A stretch of 64,000 nt of DNA, taken from contig CM049321.1 of assembly GCA_026874595.1 (NCBI GenBank), forward strand, positions 744,479 to 808,478, in the 5' to 3' direction. The notes under the pieces were generated by a model. That model saw only the letters and a program-made list of their open reading frames with translations. It was not told the origin of the DNA and did not search any database. The position numbers and the translations under genes were made by a program. The DNA is from Sipunculus nudus (Eukaryota > Annelida > Sipuncula > Golfingiida > Sipunculidae). Shown piece by piece: positions 12,434 to 24,686 of this stretch. Position 1 is the first letter of the stretch. Every line of letters starts with the position of its first letter.

Positions 12434-14320
12434 TGATTTTTTTTATTAAAGTAAGCTTGTTTTCAGTATATTTCGATCCTGTATGACCTTTTCCATTAAC
12501 TGTTGGTTTTAGTGAGTTTTAAAACAATGAAATATATAAGAAAAGATATGTATTATGTGCCTTCGGGAGCATCCATTTTTCTTTTGAAGCACTTTTCTCC
12601 TTTCAATTTTGTTATTGCTGGCATTTTAGCTGCACATTGTTGACATAATAAACTATATCTACATCAACATTTTGTACAATAACATAATTTGTTAAATTTG
12701 TTCAATTAAATAAAATTAAATTCAGTAAAGTAATATAATGCATTTAGCTATATTTGCATTTTTTGCACCTTTTTTCATTCTACGGAAAACTTGTTTATAA
12801 TCATAAAACTACATATTTCTGGAAGCTGATACCAATTAATTTCCTAACAGCTTCATTTTACATCTAAGGAAGTGTCTTTTTGTACAACAACCACTTTTTA
12901 GACAAAAGTTTTACAGGAATACATAATTTTGGAAACGATTCCCATTCGGACATTCTAGTGTAATGTCCCCGTTATAAACAAAGAACAATAACCGAGCTGT
13001 GAGTTACACTACTGTGCAGGCTAGTGTTTCGGCCTTGCCTCGGTCAGTCAACTGCAATGCGGTGTAGGTCCCTTTCTCGGAATTTTCTTCACGGCATGAT
13101 ATCCTTTGTAATTGCATGAACATTTTATAGCATGATTTTTATATCAAACCCTTAATTTAGCAGATTACGGTTGTATGTAATTTATTTAATCGTCCGGGTA
13201 CTGAAACGATAATCAAAGAATAAATGTGGTCGCGTTTTTGTGTTATCTATATTTTAACAAATCCTTTTCTTTAGAGAATTCCTTGTTATATAAGAATCAT
13301 ATACTGGATCTTGTCACCTGTTCTGATATTTCATATTTTTTAAACGCTACCGCATCAAGCAATACCTAAGAATCCAAACGCAGCAACTGTAATATAAACA
13401 ATCTGCCATAACCCTTAAAAACGGTATATAAAGTGCTTCAGGGTTATTTTGCAAAATTAAAATTAAGAAACCCATGTTCAGATCTATCAGAGACAAAAGT
13501 CCGATGTTTGGTATTAACTCAGTGACTTCATTTTTCCTTAACTGATACGTGACTTTTAAGAAGAGTTTTTTTTAAAGTATATATCCTAAGCTTGATTAAG
13601 CTTTAAACGTTTACAATAAATAGCTTCGTATGCAATACACGGCACATGTTGTTGGGCTCCTAACAGTTGCGATGATGGTTATAAAAAATACATTTTATCT
13701 GCATTTTTTTAAGAGGATAAATTTTAATTTAGAATAAATAAACTGCTTTAATAAACCGCCACGAGATTTGTTGAATAAATGTGATTTGTATAACATGGAC
13801 AGAATAGCAGCTCGCCTGGTATTCTTTATCAGATGTTGTATAAGTCACACATTTCTCATCTTGACTTTGGGTATCAACGAGATCTAAGAACATTTAAAAA
13901 TGTACTAGAACGTAGAACAGAATGCATTCATGCTGGAGATGTGGTTAGTTACATAGCATGTTCTAAGATATTCTCAATTATGTTCAGCAAAATCTCTGAA
14001 ATTTAGGAAATCGGACTGTTTGAATAGTTGCTTCCGAAACAAAAGACACCAGATGGCGCTTTTCGAGTGAGCAACAGGTAAGATCGGCTCTGAAAAATCA
14101 TCTTGTTTTTGTTAGAAATATCACCCACTAATGTTTATTATTCATGTAAATGGAAGTATATATGATCAGTTTTAAGTACTGATACCCATATGTTATCTTT
14201 GACTGTTAAAAGGTTATATTTATGTGGTTTATTGTTGTAAGATAGTGTCTAACAGGGAACGTTTAGCCAATGTCAATGTTAATACTAAAGCCTGAGGTAC
14301 ATTCAGACAAATGTTAACGA
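12434..14320. other. intergenic / probable LINE 5' UTR
   Basis: No gene or convincing exon. The right part probably contains the 5' UTR and internal promoter of the LINE whose ORF1 starts at 14321, but I could not locate the 5' end of the insertion or a target-site duplication matching the flank after the A-tail at 20488. Confidence 0.4.
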
Positions 14321-15238
14321 ATGGCCACTTTTGTATCTGCGAAAAAGCAAATTAAAGAAAAAAAAAGGGTCCTCAGTGATTCATCTATGGGAAACTCGTT
14401 TGAACAAGAAAAAAAGCGTAATAAAGAGGGAGTTATGAGTTCATCTGAGGATTACCCGTTGTCCGCTCTAACTGAGCACAAAGACGATGAGCCAGTTGTG
14501 ATAGGAGACTCTGACAAATTTACACAAATGTTAGCAGTAGCTCTTGACTCTGTGGAAATTAAAATTGCTTTTAAAAAGATTGTTGATGAAGCCGTAGATG
14601 AGAGACTGAAAGTGTATGATGATAAAATCAGGGAGCTCTCAAGTACGGTAGGGGAATTGCAAAATACTGTGGGTATGTTAAGGGAGGAGTTGGACAATCA
14701 ACAGCAGTACTCTCGTCGGACATCAGTCAGGATTGTAAATCCGTGGCCAGAGCAGGAAAATGAAGATACGGACCAAATGGTGACAGATATGGCTAAAAAC
14801 ATGATGGACATGAACATAAACAAAACCGATATAGAACGATCACACCGTGTCGGCCGACCATTATCCTCAGGCAGGCCGAGAGCAGTCATTGTGAAATTCC
14901 TTTCACACAAAACAAAGGTTTCCTTCATGAAAGGAAAATCTCGACTGCGAATGTCTGGCGACAGAGCGAAGGGTCTCTTTGTCAATGAGGATTTGACAAA
15001 ATCACGAATGGCTATGCTCAAATGTGCATTGACCGCAAAACGCGAAACCCTTATTCAGGACTGTTGGACCACAGATGGCGTAATATTTGTGAGGGACCGA
15101 GGAACGAAGGTCCTCAGGTTCACAAGCGAAACCAAGTTCAAAGCATGGCACGAACAGTTGAAAAGTAATCCCCCCAGACAATATTCAGAAGTTATAAACA
15201 GTAACCCACAGTTAACATCCACACCAATAAGAACATGA
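14321..15238 (+). CDS. LINE ORF1 protein (coiled coil + RRM-like RNA binding)
   Basis: 305 residues, intact from ATG to TGA. It would coat the LINE RNA as a nucleic-acid chaperone. The charged N-terminus (KKQIKEKKR, EQEKKRNKEG) is followed at about residues 75-130 by a heptad-like coiled coil (DEAVDERLKVYDDKIRELSS, VGELQNTVGMLREELDNQQQ). Next comes the block typical of L1-type ORF1 proteins: QYSRRTSVRI, then IERSHRVGRP, PRAVIVKF and GLFVNEDLTKSRMAML, spanning the RRM and C-terminal domain. Length fits the 300-340 residues usual for the family. ATG 14321 is the first in frame. It precedes ORF2 in the same element. Confidence 0.85.
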   Translation: MATFVSAKKQIKEKKRVLSDSSMGNSFEQEKKRNKEGVMSSSEDYPLSALTEHKDDEPVVIGDSDKFTQMLAVALDSVEIKIAFKKIVDEAVDERLKVYDDKIRELSSTVGELQNTVGMLREELDNQQQYSRRTSVRIVNPWPEQENEDTDQMVTDMAKNMMDMNINKTDIERSHRVGRPLSSGRPRAVIVKFLSHKTKVSFMKGKSRLRMSGDRAKGLFVNEDLTKSRMAMLKCALTAKRETLIQDCWTTDGVIFVRDRGTKVLRFTSETKFKAWHEQLKSNPPRQYSEVINSNPQLTSTPIRT

Positions 15239-16000
15239 CCGTTCGTTATTTGTTTATGATTATGAAAGTATACTTAAGAAGCGTTTTTTTTTAATTTCTA
15301 AGAAATAAATTTACAGTGTCTACTAGTACAAATTCTGTTTACATACAAAGTACTTGAGCAAGTTGGTTTTTGATCTGGTATAATTATCATTTGACTAATT
15401 AATATTCTTCATTATGAGCAGATATGTGTACACTGGAAAACTGCAGAATGTATAAAGAATACGTATATATGTTGAATGCTGCAAAGAAACTGGGTGATAC
15501 GTATAAGTTGTATACTATAACATTAGGAGCCGATCTTCCTTGTTATTAAAAAAATTCTAATCCATCTCAAATTATATACTTTTAATTCTCGGCAATGTTT
15601 ATTTTTTTATTAAAGGCTCACTTCAGTGATCTTGTTCTATTTACTATAATTGTCTACACTTCATTTTGCCTATTAAAGACTCTGATGTCTTTGTTCTCTC
15701 CGCTAAAGGCGCCACATGCTCTAACATTCACATCTATGTACCTTATAGAATTATGTCACCTGCATATTTATGTATCTTGTGTTCTGTCAGTAACAGATAA
15801 CACAATTACAAAGTACTCTGACAAAAGTGCGCTTACCACCTGTTCCCTTGTTGAAGTAGGTGCACTGGGCATGAACCTTGGATGTTTATTAATTATACAT
15901 ATGTCTTATATGGAAATTAATGTATTTTTGAGTATTAGTGCTTGGCTTCTATTGAGCAATTTGCAGACATTGACAATTTACAATCTTAAGAGTTTTCTGT
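15239..16000 (+). other. inter-ORF spacer with a 144-codon hydrophobic frame
   Basis: The ORF1-ORF2 spacer holds an open frame from 15595 to 16029 (144 residues) that overlaps the ORF2 start by 29 nt in another frame. The predicted peptide is very hydrophobic (FIFLLKAHFSDLVLFTIIVY, then further Leu/Ile/Phe-rich stretches). T-rich DNA gives such peptides automatically, and L1/Tx1 elements are not known to encode a third protein here, so I treat it as probably non-coding. Its length without a stop in AT-rich DNA is nonetheless unusual. Confidence 0.3.
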
Positions 16001-19000
16001 ATGTCGGATTTCTCAGTTATAACACTTAATGTAAAAGGAATAAGAAGAAAAAAGAAAAGACTAGATATCTATCATTGGTTGTTAAACAACAGAGGAGCAA
16101 AAAGTGTAATTTTTCTTCAGGAAGCCCATTGTACAGGTACTGTCGAATCAGAATGGTTACAAGATTGGTCTGGACATACCTATTTTTCTCATGGTACAAA
16201 TCAGGCAAGAGGTGTTTTGTTACTTGTAGGTCGTGATTTAGAATTTCAGGAACTATTTAAAAATATGGATAAAGACGGACGTTTCATTATTGTACAAGCA
16301 TTAGTTCAAGGGAGAAAGACGTTGCTTATAAATACTTATGCTCCTAACACCGAATCACAACAGGTGATATTTTATGACAATATCTCGGAAATATTAACAA
16401 ACATACAAATAGATTCGGAAACACAAATTGTCTGGGGTGGTGATTTTAATATATGTCTTTCATATCTCGATGCAGATGGCGATACGTACACTCCTAGGAC
16501 GAAATCGATCCAACGTGTTACTTATCTTACACGTTGTTTTGACTTAATTGACCTGTTTAGAGTAAGAAACCCGGATGCTCGTAGATATACATGGAGGTCA
16601 ACAAATCCTCTCAGACAACGAAGGCTGGATTATATTTTCGTCTCTTCATATTTAAACGCAAGTGTGACCGATGTTAAGATTAGGCCTGCAATATTCACTG
16701 ATCACTCCGCCGTTATTACCGATTTCAGTTACACTCAAAAAGCATTATATGGCCCATCACATTGGAAGTTAAACGTATCCTTACTGAAAGACACAGATTA
16801 TGTAACAGGTTTAAGAGACCACATTAAATTATTACAGAGAACCGAGAGGTGCAATCTAGACGGAAATGCGTGGTGGGATTATTTAAAATTCAAAATAAAA
16901 CAATTTTCTATAAGTTTCTCAAAGATGAAGCGGAAGAGGGAAAAATGGAGGCTATATATTTTAGAAAATAAATTACAAGACGCAGAAATGAATTTGTCAG
17001 CTTCTGATAAAACGACTATTAAAAACTATACAACCATTCGTCAAGAAATCGAAGAATATTATGAAAAATACACTGAGGGGTTAATTGTAAGATCCAGAGT
17101 CGAATTTTTCGAACAAGGAGAGCGAAGCTCTAAATATTTTTTTAACACTATGGTCAAGAATAAGAAGAAATCTACTGTGAGGAAATTGATTATAAATGAT
17201 GAAGAAGAAGTAAACCAGCAAAAAATAATGGATGGAATTAAATCCTTTTTTAAACGTAAATTTGAGAATGTAAATGCTATTAAAAAGAGCGATTGTGTAG
17301 ATTTCATTTCCGAATTAAACTTACCCATTTTGTCAGAACAGGAAGTAAATGCTTGTGAAGGATTAATTAGCAAAGAAGAAATTTTAAATACCTTAAAGGA
17401 AATGAAGGACAATAAGACTCCTGGCAACGACGGACTACCAAAAGAATTTTATATTACTTTTTTTGATTTAATTAGTGATGACCTTGAATATTCCTTTAAC
17501 AGAAGCTTCACTGTTGGTTCCCTGTCACCAAGTCAAAGACAAGCGATAATTACGCTTATTGAGAAGCCAGGAAAGGATAATCGCCAGTTAACTTCTTGGA
17601 GGCCTATCAGCTTGGTCAATGTGGATGCAAAGATATTAAGCAAAACCTTAGTAAAACGATTACAAAACAACCTACCAAAAATAATAGATGAGGATCAAAC
17701 TGCCTTTATAAAAGACAGAAGAATATCAGATACAACTCGTCAAATAAATGATATAATAGATTTCTGTTATTTAGAAGATTGTAATGCTATAATGTTTGCG
17801 GTCGATTTTGCCTCTGCTTTTGACTCGATAGATCATGTATTCTTATTTACTGTACTAGAGAAATTTGGGTTTGGAAATGATTTTATTAGATGGATAAAGT
17901 TAATGCATAATGGGTAAGAGAGCTGTGTAATGAATAATGGTTTTACTACGGTTTATTTTAAAATGGAAAAGGGCACAAGACAAGGCGACCCCATTGCACC
18001 ATACTTATTTTTATTGGTTATTGAAATAATGGCAATAAAGGTGCGACAAACAAATAAAGTGAAAGGAATATTGATAGGTGATACAGAAATAAAACAATGT
18101 CTATTTGCAGATGACACTACATTCTTCTTAAGAGATGTTGACTCAATGATTGAAGTAAAAAATATATTAAATAAATTTGCAAAGGTATCATCAGTAGAAA
18201 TAAATTATACAAAATGTGAAGCGGCATGGCTGGGTAGGGAAAAATCAATTCCTACAGCTTTATCGTTGAGAGACATGAAATGGGTGAATTTACATAAGGA
18301 CGCGATTAAAATCCTTGGAATATGGTTTACATATAATGAAACTCTTTCTCAAAAACTCAATTTCGATAAAGTCTACGACAAGATAAAAATCTCATTTAAT
18401 ATGTGGAAATCGCGAACTTTAACAGTTTTTGGAAGAAATACAGTAATAAAAACCATTGGAATCTCAAAATTAGTATACGTTATGAATATTATGACTCCAA
18501 CCCCAGACTTTATCAAGAAAGTTAAAAATATAATGGTAGATTTTATATGGTTTGGACGTAAACCAAAGATTAAATATGGGGTACTTGTAAGTGAAAAAGA
18601 AAATGGTGGTATAAATATGCCAGACATTAATGCCATATTGAAAAGCCAAAGAATTATGTGGATGATCCGAATGAAAAAGCTATCAATTGCAAAATGTATA
18701 GTCATACCTAATATGTATCTAAGAAATGTTGGCGGTGTAGAAAAATTGAATGCCAATTTAGATTTTTTTAATATGAAAAGAAAAATATCTAAATTTTATT
18801 CACAATGTTTTAAAATTTGGGATAAAATTGCTACATTTTGGCCTACGAATCCACAACAAATCTTATTACAACCCGTTTGGAACAACAAATATGTCAAAAT
18901 AGCAGGTAAATCAGTATACTCTAGAATTTTTGATAACATTGGAATTAAATGTATCCATGATTTATACGAACCAAATGGAGAATCTAAGAATTTTTTGGAA

Positions 19001-19771
19001 ATATTTCCACCTGAAAATAAACTCTTTAAAAAATACCTGATGTTTTGGTATTCTTTACAACAAGCGGTACCAAAGGAGTGGAAATTAGTTCTAAAATCAG
19101 AGAATATGAGTGATATTTACGTAAAAGACACTTTATTATTGAATAATCAAGCTCTAGACTTAAGAAAAGTCAATTACCGTAAGGTGTATAATATGGTTAT
19201 AAATGACTATACAAATGAGCCGGCTATTAAAATTAAACTAGAGGAGAGCTTACCTCAGGTATTTTCCTGGAAAGATGCAATTGATTATATATATAAAACC
19301 ACTATGGACATGTTTTTGAGGCAATTTCAGTTTAGAATTATCCATAATATATTGTCTGTGAATGTAAAGCTATACATATGGAAAATAACTGATACCAATA
19401 TGTGTTCATATTGCAAAAAAGAAACAGAAACACTAGTGCATTTATTCTGTGACTGCGACACCGCTAAATCATTTTATAGACAAATTAGTCAGTGGGCAGA
19501 ACACGCTGGAATAAACATGCCTGCACTGACTCCGCTTCTTTTATATACAGGATGTGACAAAGACCATGCCAATAAACGTATAATAGATTTGTTAATATTG
19601 CTACAAAAATATGTAATTTTTAAAAATAAAGAATCGGGTAATTTTCCATCTTTCACTGTATATATATCACATGTTAAGAAATTGGAAGGATTGGAAAGAA
19701 GACTAGCTGAAAAAAATAACAAAATATATATTCATAAACAAAAGTGGGGTAACCTACTTAATATTTTTTAA
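16001..19771 (+). pseudogene. LINE ORF2: endonuclease / reverse transcriptase with one in-frame stop
   Basis: A 1257-codon frame that would nick target DNA and copy the LINE RNA into it. The N-terminal APE-type endonuclease shows TLNVKGI, FLQEAHC, WGGDFNI, RRLDYIFVS and FTDHSAVI, so its catalytic Asn, Glu, Asp and His positions are present. The RT has LIEKPGKDNRQ, SWRPISLVNVDAKI, motif A FAVDFASAFDSIDH, motif B GTRQGDPIAPYLF and motif C FADD. The C-terminal CSYCKKETETLVHLFCDC is the Cys/His cluster of L1/Tx1 elements. The single lesion is TAA at 17915-17917, between motifs A and B; the same frame continues to 19771. Recent mutation, sequencing error or (less likely) readthrough are possible. 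Start ATG 16001 is the first in frame and immediately precedes the endonuclease. Confidence 0.85.
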
Positions 19772-20445
19772 AGAGTGAAGAATTTTGAGAATTAGCTGTA
19801 AATAATTTTGAAATGTGTATAAATATGTAGGTAAGAGTATGTGCATGTGTGTGTATGTATATGTGTGTATATATTTGGTTGTATATATGGGTATATATAT
19901 ATATATAAATGTGAACGCGTGATCCTTCATGGATGTATATATACGTATGTATGTATATTTAAATTTTTATTCGGATCTGGTAAATATTATGTTGATCTGA
20001 CCAAACCAGTTAAATCTACAAATAACATTGTTGTTCTTATTGAATTAAATGTTTGTTTCCAATGATATTGAAAATATATCGACAGAACGAGATATAATTA
20101 TAATTGTTGTAAAAAAAAATAAAAGTCTCTTCACCAATACTCGGTTGGTATCCTCTCGGCTGAAATACGTCTACATGGTCCATATGCACTTGTCTTTGAA
20201 AAAGTACAAACAGGTAGCAATATAAGCAATTTTAAAAAATTCTCTTGTTAACTCCTTTTTGTTGATATATATATATGTATGTACTTTGTCAGAAAAACTT
20301 GAAACATTGTATTTTAAATCTTGCAATAGTGAAGATGTTCATGTTATAAACACAAGATTTGTAATTTTTTTTCTTGTTCCGAGGGATGTCGATGATGAAA
20401 AAGAACGTTATAAATAAATATTTAGTAATACTGAGACATCCAAAA
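19772..20445 (+). other. LINE 3' UTR
   Basis: Non-coding sequence between the ORF2 stop and the A-tail. It is rich in short GT/TA tracts (about 19840-19960, 20265-20285) and contains AATAAA near 20413 shortly before the A-rich tail. Confidence 0.7.
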
Positions 20446-20487
20446 AGAAAAAAAAAAAAAAGAAAAAAAAAAAAAAAAAAAAAAAAA
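20446..20487 (+). repeat. A-rich tail of the LINE
   Basis: About 42 bases of A with two G interruptions, as expected at the 3' end of a target-primed insertion. A target-site duplication of the following bases (TAATTAAATGTACGG) was not found near the element's left side. Confidence 0.85.
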
Positions 20488-20560
20488 GTAATTAAATGTA
20501 CGGAGGCATAAAAATCACATGTAGGGAGTTTAATTAGCTCACCAGTATTGCATGATCTCG

Positions 20561-20769
20561 TTAAGGAAAGTAGTTTAAATGCGGTTCCTGCAAGTCCAAC
20601 GCAATATCACCGTGCGCATCACAACCTGACATTTGAATAGCATTTATTATAGCGGTTTTATTATTATGTGCCAAAATACACCCAGAGGACAAACATTTAC
20701 TGTATGCTTTGGGCCAAATGACCGACTCACATTTAAATAAGTTGCACCTAATGTGTTTTCCTTTATAAT
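20561..20769 (-). CDS. partial C-type-lectin-like exon
   Basis: On the minus strand the acceptor CTAATGTATTTTGCAG is followed by a frame entered in phase 1, the phase used by the other CTLD exons here. The peptide (DYKGKHIRCNLFKCESVIWP..., then a spaced Cys and AIINAIQMSGC) has the Cys spacing and W..A..C pattern of the first half of CTLD2 in the genes at 6292-6528 and 49108-49296. A possible phase-1 donor (TCAG|GTTGTG) lies near 20636; otherwise the frame stops at 20563-20561. I found no matching second half, and the LINE tail begins about 75 bp downstream of the stop, so the gene may have been cut by the insertion. It could also be a diverged functional exon of a gene extending right. Confidence 0.38.
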
Positions 20770-22014
20770 CTGCAAAATACATTAGAAAATTGGTAACATT
20801 CTCTCCCTTCATAGATATAGTTACATATAATTTTGAACTTTCATTCCATGAATACTTGCGGAATCCATTATTAGGTTTCCTACCCTTGAAAGTATCATAT
20901 TTAACTTTTTTAAAATGTGACTGATATTCTTTGCCCCCTTACGCATAATTCGGTATAATAATAAATCTTCATTTACTGTATGTTGGCTGAATCTGTTAAT
21001 AGTTTCACTGACAGGCACTTGAAAGTATCATTATAACGTATACTAATCAATAATACCACTTAATAGTGATAAAGTTTAAAGTTAGGAGACAGTTATCGGA
21101 GGGCTCTCAGCGAACAACAGTGTAAACTTGTTCCCTAACTCAAACGACCTTTTTTCAAGGTTCATTAACAAATACGTTGCTTTAGATTATAGCATCAGTA
21201 ATGAATGTATGCCTCACCTTTATGTTGAATTCAGCTGAGCATCATAGCCTATGGCTCTTTTTTTTTGTTGGTTATGTGTTAAGAATGGGATTTAAGTTTA
21301 AAATTATTATTTGCTCATATCTTATTACCAGTAAATAAAAAATAAAGGGCTTACATTATCCGATTTTAAATATATATAGTTTATGTAATATTTAATATAT
21401 GATTCCATCTTGTGAATTAGACCCTAATACTTTAGCAGCAGATATGGACGTGGCTGGCAATTTTAAATTTGTCCTCATTGCCGGGAAGGTCAGAATAGCA
21501 GGATTAACTTACTTCAGACCGGCTCAACTAAAAATATTGACAAGGAAAGATCATTAGCATTAAGATAATCATATCTTATAAACATTCAGATGATGAAAGC
21601 TTAGTCCATGCTATTTGTCTCTAGGTCCTGTATACATTTTTAATACGGCTGGTCCCCGATGACTCGCTGAAGTCCGTCTCCTACCATATATCTTACATTC
21701 CATTTCATTTTTGTCATCTATAATCATTTTCAGTGATGATGCTTTAGCAGCCAGTAATTCCCATAAACCGTTTAGATAAAAAGTACCGTTTTCGACCGCA
21801 TTTCAATTTTGCAGTTGAAATGTGAACCTTCAAGGGGATGTAAGAAATACATGAAATTGTATACAGCTTATGTTTGTCTTCGCGTATCAATGGAGTTTTA
21901 TATGCATAAACCATGGAATTCTGAACCCCAGCATACAGTAACACAATCTACTCAAAACGCATCATATTTCCTCCTTTATATGTAATATATCCTTAATTAT
22001 TTAAATATAAATAA

Positions 22015-22088
<74 letters not shown>

Positions 22089-22751
22089 AATCATGACTGC
22101 ATGGGCGATGTAATATAGGTGTTTTATAATCTCCGAAAAGACAAAAAGAAGGTCTTATTAATATGTCGATCATTATTTACATATGTACCATGAGAGTTGT
22201 TTTACCTCTCATAGTTAGAATCGATTCAATGCTTTTTGATTGCCATTGAATACCATTTCGTACTGTAGATATCTCCTAAGATCCATTTCCACTGTGTCTT
22301 TCTCTTCAATTATTATCCAATCGAAATTATGTCTATTCCGGAACTGTTCATGGTTTACTGGATTCGCCTCCTGGTTTCCTTATCGCTTGGGACTGGTAGG
22401 TTAAAATTCTGTTCTGCGCATTTCCGCAGTGAATGTACCGCTCACTTCCAATGTATGCTCCTCCTCTATCATTTATCAATGAACACGCAGCATTAATTTA
22501 TTTGACAAACGTAGAAATGTGCTAAGAGAGCGCAGACCTCTGATGAAGCATGTTTATCAAAAAGTTTGTTATTCCTGAAGACTGTTTTACCGAAAAATTT
22601 AAACAAGCCTCTGGACATCCACCAATAAGGTTGTTTTATTTAAACAATAGTGTTTTACATCACACATTGTGCTAAAGTGAAAATATCATGGTAACAATTT
22701 AGCTGAAGCAGTGATTGATGCACCATTATGCCTGGTAAAATTGCTTAGAAA
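20770..22751. other. intergenic, possible upstream exon material
   Basis: The frame of the CTLD exon stays open upstream on the minus strand to about 20940, so the exon may be longer than drawn. The rest shows no supportable gene. A (TA)n microsatellite at about 22026-22084 is the only clear feature. Confidence 0.4.
22026..22084. repeat. (TA)n microsatellite
   Basis: About 29 TA dinucleotides. Confidence 0.95.
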
Positions 22752-23096
22752 CCGGCCTCTATTGCTCAGGGGTAGAGCACACGACTCAAAGCAGGGAGAT
22801 CGGGAGTTTGAATTTCAGCCGAGCAGTGAAATTTTTCACGGTCGCCCCCCCCCCCCCCAAGGGTAAGCGGTCTGCTGAATTTATGGGAAGACCGTGCCGT
22901 GTTTCGCTCACAAACTACATCAGGTGCAATAGTCACCGGGCCTGGTTGATGCCAGGATATAAAATGAAAGGGAGCGTGTGATACTGCCCTGTCACGTAGT
23001 CCGAAACCGGAATGGAATTCTGAAGATGTATATATACGTAGATAAGTTAGCACTATAAAGATGGAGGCGGTTACCTCCACCAAAACAAAAAAAAAT
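22752..23096 (+). mobile_element. tRNA-headed SINE, copy 1
   Basis: The head has a pol III A-box-like TGCTCAGGGGTAGAGCA (22763-22779) and a B-box-like AGTTTGAATTTC (about 22805-22816). The body includes GTCACCGGGCCTGGTTGATG and an internal poly(C) run that probably expanded by slippage. The tail carries the small hairpin TGGAGGCGGTTACCTCCA (stem GGAGG/CCTCC) followed by an A-rich end. The copy at 26496-26802 shares head, body and tail hairpin, which proves a repeat family. It encodes no protein and would move with LINE machinery in trans. Confidence 0.75.
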
Positions 23097-23339
23097 ACAA
23101 CACAAGGGCCTAGAGGCACAAACACTCTCACGCCATACGATTAATAAGGAAAGTGTTGTATCAGTGATACCCAAATTTTCCGAAACCTTGGCAAGAACTC
23201 CTTTCAAAACACTTGCAAAATACAAACTGGATTAAAGAAAGAAAATGCATGATAAGCTGTTTAGTTATCTAGAGGACCATGTTTTAACTAGGAGCGATCG
23301 GAGATTTAATTTGTAAACTTGACGGATATGAAATAAATA

Positions 23340-23930
23340 CCTGTCATGGTTGTGGCCAAGAAATATGGCTATAACAATTTATGCAGAAAACATTTAAACA
23401 GAAGTGGAGCAACCTGCGGTTTTAAACATGCCCCTCATGTGATTGACAGCCTAAATAATTTGGTAATGATTGGTGAAGTGGTTCATGTGATAAAAGGTGG
23501 AAAAAATTGCACGATATATGGAATCTGGTAAAACTTCCCAATCAGCAAAATTTGAAATCCGGAGGAAACATCAGTCTGAAAATGATTCTATTCAATATAG
23601 CATTCATTGAATTCCCCTAGCTCAAAGAAATCCTTGCAAATGGATTAAAGTCTAAAGTGTTCTTATTGACTGACTTATCTGAAGGAAAGTGAAAAAAAGA
23701 TCATTTTAGAGCGTGGAAAGTCGTTAAACAGAGGTGGCGCCACCTGCAGGTTATAATCACATATCAGACATGAGCTGAGTAAGTCTATAGAATTGGTGAA
23801 GAAAGGGGCACGGGTAGTAAATATGAGATGTGTGGTAAAACCATTAGGCGGGACGGACGGACGAACAGACGCGAATCATTTTAGTTGTCCTTCCTCCTAC
23901 TCCGGGGGGCTAATTAAAACATTGCTGTCT
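23340..23930. repeat. degenerate dispersed repeat with GGAC tract
   Basis: Two partly similar blocks occur (AAACAGAAGTGGAGCAACCT near 23397 and AAACAGAGGTGGCGCCACCT near 23727), followed by GGACGGACGGACGAACAGAC and a C-rich/G-rich end near 23900. The (GGAC)n tract with a following C/G-rich end resembles dispersed non-coding repeats of molluscan genomes. There is no coding content, and class and boundaries are unresolved. Confidence 0.35.
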
Positions 23931-24229
23931 GCGGTAAACGTCATTGCTGTCTGTGGTATTCACTCTGATTAACGTTTATCCGAAAGAAGATCATTTGCAG
24001 AATTTCAAGAATAAAAAAATAATAACCATTTTCAAGTTAAAATTACGTCTATGAATATGTTCATTATTGTTCTCTCTATTTGACGTATGTACGAATCTCT
24101 CTTTTGAAATACTGTGGAAGAAACTCGAATACCCCAATAAGTATGCTTTGAATGAAAGTGTTCGAAATATATACACTGGCTCTGTGGCCCAAGGTGCCGC
24201 CTAACCAAAATAAAACCTACACATATATA

Positions 24230-24626
24230 TGTCAGGGTTTTGCTTTGGCTTTATGGTGGGAAAGAGTTCACATATGAGTCAAAACCTTTGAAGCTGAGTC
24301 ATGTTTTATTTTCTTTTTTTTTATCTTTGATATTTCAGTTTTGGTTGGGGATAGAGGTATTCTGTATTTTGATCGGTGTAAAGTTGCTACAGCAGGTACT
24401 CTTGCTTGTAATTTCGTGATTAATTCCTGACCAGTCTTTGGATGGTCACTGTTGTTACAGGTGCCCTTTTTATTGTGTGACACGGGCGTAACTCGTGTTG
24501 TAGCGGCCTCGCCTGGCCAATGTTGCACTCAAAGTTTAATCCGTACTGGTTGAGCTCTCTTTGTCATGCTAGTCGGGGGCTTTGTCGCCTGACCGGGCCG
24601 GGCCGGCTCACGTGTGAACCCTGACA
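24230..24626. mobile_element. 397-bp element with TGTCAGGGTT inverted ends (solo LTR or MITE)
   Basis: Begins TGTCAGGGTT and ends AACCCTGACA, a perfect 10-bp inverted repeat that also satisfies the TG...CA rule for LTRs. There is no coding capacity. Flanks (CATATATA / TTTATAGA) give no clear target duplication. Adjacent LTR pieces favour a solo LTR; the perfect inverted ends would also suit a MITE. Confidence 0.5.
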
Positions 24627-24686
24627 TTTATAGACACAGCGTTCTTATTCTTGATGTTTCCTATAACGCGTGTTTACTGTGTGTCA

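Larger units (their letters stand above)
14321..20487 (+). mobile_element. near full-length L1/Tx1-type LINE
   Basis: Non-LTR retrotransposon with ORF1 (14321-15238), a 762-bp spacer, ORF2 (16001-19771, one internal stop), a 3' UTR with AATAAA near 20413 and an A-rich tail at about 20446-20487. The order ORF1 (coiled coil plus RNA binding), then endonuclease, reverse transcriptase and C-terminal Cys/His motif matches the L1/Tx1 group. The 5' boundary is unknown, so the element may begin several hundred bases before 14321. With one visible lesion the insertion looks recent. Confidence 0.85.

Noticed and set aside
22766-23225. Minus-strand frames of 121 and 77 codons
   Set aside because: They lie over the SINE at 22752-23096, including its poly(C) run, and are not genes.
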